Part shown: one piece after another, positions 62,520-62,558 of the stretch | Position numbering within the stretch: the first letter of the stretch is position 1 | How the letters are laid out: each line of letters starts with the position of its first letter | Origin: CAYWVO01 sp964461835 | Lineage (GTDB): Bacteria; Zixibacteria; MSB-5A5; WJJR01; JAJRUJ01 | Direction: 5' to 3' | Assembly: GCA_964461835.1 (NCBI GenBank) | Contig: CAYWVO010000019.1 | Location: 1 to 62,558 of the forward strand | Length of the DNA stretch: 62,558 nucleotides | Translations under genes and position numbers: made by a program | The notes under the pieces: model-generated | What the model was told of the DNA's origin: nothing | Database searches by the model: none | What the model saw: only the letters and a program-made list of their open reading frames with translations

Positions 62520-62558
62520 GAATGAGACACGATTTGGGTGAATCTGAGAGGGCGAGTA

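Noticed and set aside
1..62558. rRNA, tRNA or prophage
   Set aside because: No such sequences were recognised on either strand; small RNAs cannot be excluded by reading alone.

Overview
This 62.6 kb stretch looks like chromosome from an uncultured, respiratory, Gram-negative bacterium. Outer-membrane beta-barrels, a LolA-like protein, lipoproteins and many periplasmic multiheme cytochromes support that. The mix of an actABCDEF alternative complex III with an A2-type caa3 oxidase, fused b561/multiheme cytochromes and a Bacteroidota-like extra nuoBCID set suggests a lineage of the FCB group or a nearby candidate phylum (Zixibacteria-like). That placement is an inference from gene content; no rRNA gene is present.

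Layout. (1) 1-8.4 kb: two sulfur-linked cassettes, each led by an ArsR-type regulator fused to a rhodanese domain. The first adds a membrane protein, an exported monoheme protein, a TlpA-like redoxin and a DsrE gene cut short by hairpin-rich repeat DNA. The second adds an RND/MMPL exporter, a LolA-like periplasmic protein, an outer-membrane barrel and a DUF2892 protein. (2) 8.5-9.5 kb: a MarR-GNAT fusion with a clear operator. (3) 9.8-23.2 kb: a continuous aerobic respiratory operon with alternative complex III, SCO, and caa3 oxidase subunits II, I, III, IV and a second III-like subunit. (4) 23.5-28.4 kb on the minus strand: a five-gene metabolic cluster (unknown 408 aa protein, atypical SDR, cupin, homoserine dehydrogenase, aldehyde dehydrogenase), then a MutY-like glycosylase. 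(5) 30.0-39.4 kb: a multiheme block with 11-heme and 19-heme cytochromes each fused to a b561-type membrane domain, a tetraheme c554-like protein, then an MtrA-like decaheme, an outer-membrane barrel and a multiheme lipoprotein. Together they read as an electron path from the quinone pool to the cell surface. (6) 39.5-44.3 kb: peroxide defence (Fur/PerR, rubrerythrin), TetR, cupin, nitroreductase, an ArsC-like protein with an in-frame TGA that is very probably selenocysteine, and a NapH-like polyferredoxin. (7) 44.6-49.9 kb: a 1788-residue multi-PAS histidine kinase. (8) 50.0-61.3 kb on the minus strand: nuoABCDEFGHI followed by second copies of nuoB, nuoC, nuoI and nuoD; nuoJ-N are absent. 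(9) 61.4-62.6 kb: a REP-associated tyrosine transposase bracketed by its REP palindromes. Relatives of these palindromes occur near 23.4, 40.6 and 42.7 kb.

How it fits together: complex I and presumably other dehydrogenases reduce quinone. Quinol can then be oxidised either by alternative complex III and caa3 with oxygen, or by the b561-multiheme proteins feeding an outer-membrane cytochrome conduit. The peroxide and sulfur-responsive regulators fit a facultative life at an oxic-anoxic, sulfide-containing boundary. No rRNA, tRNA or CRISPR array was found.
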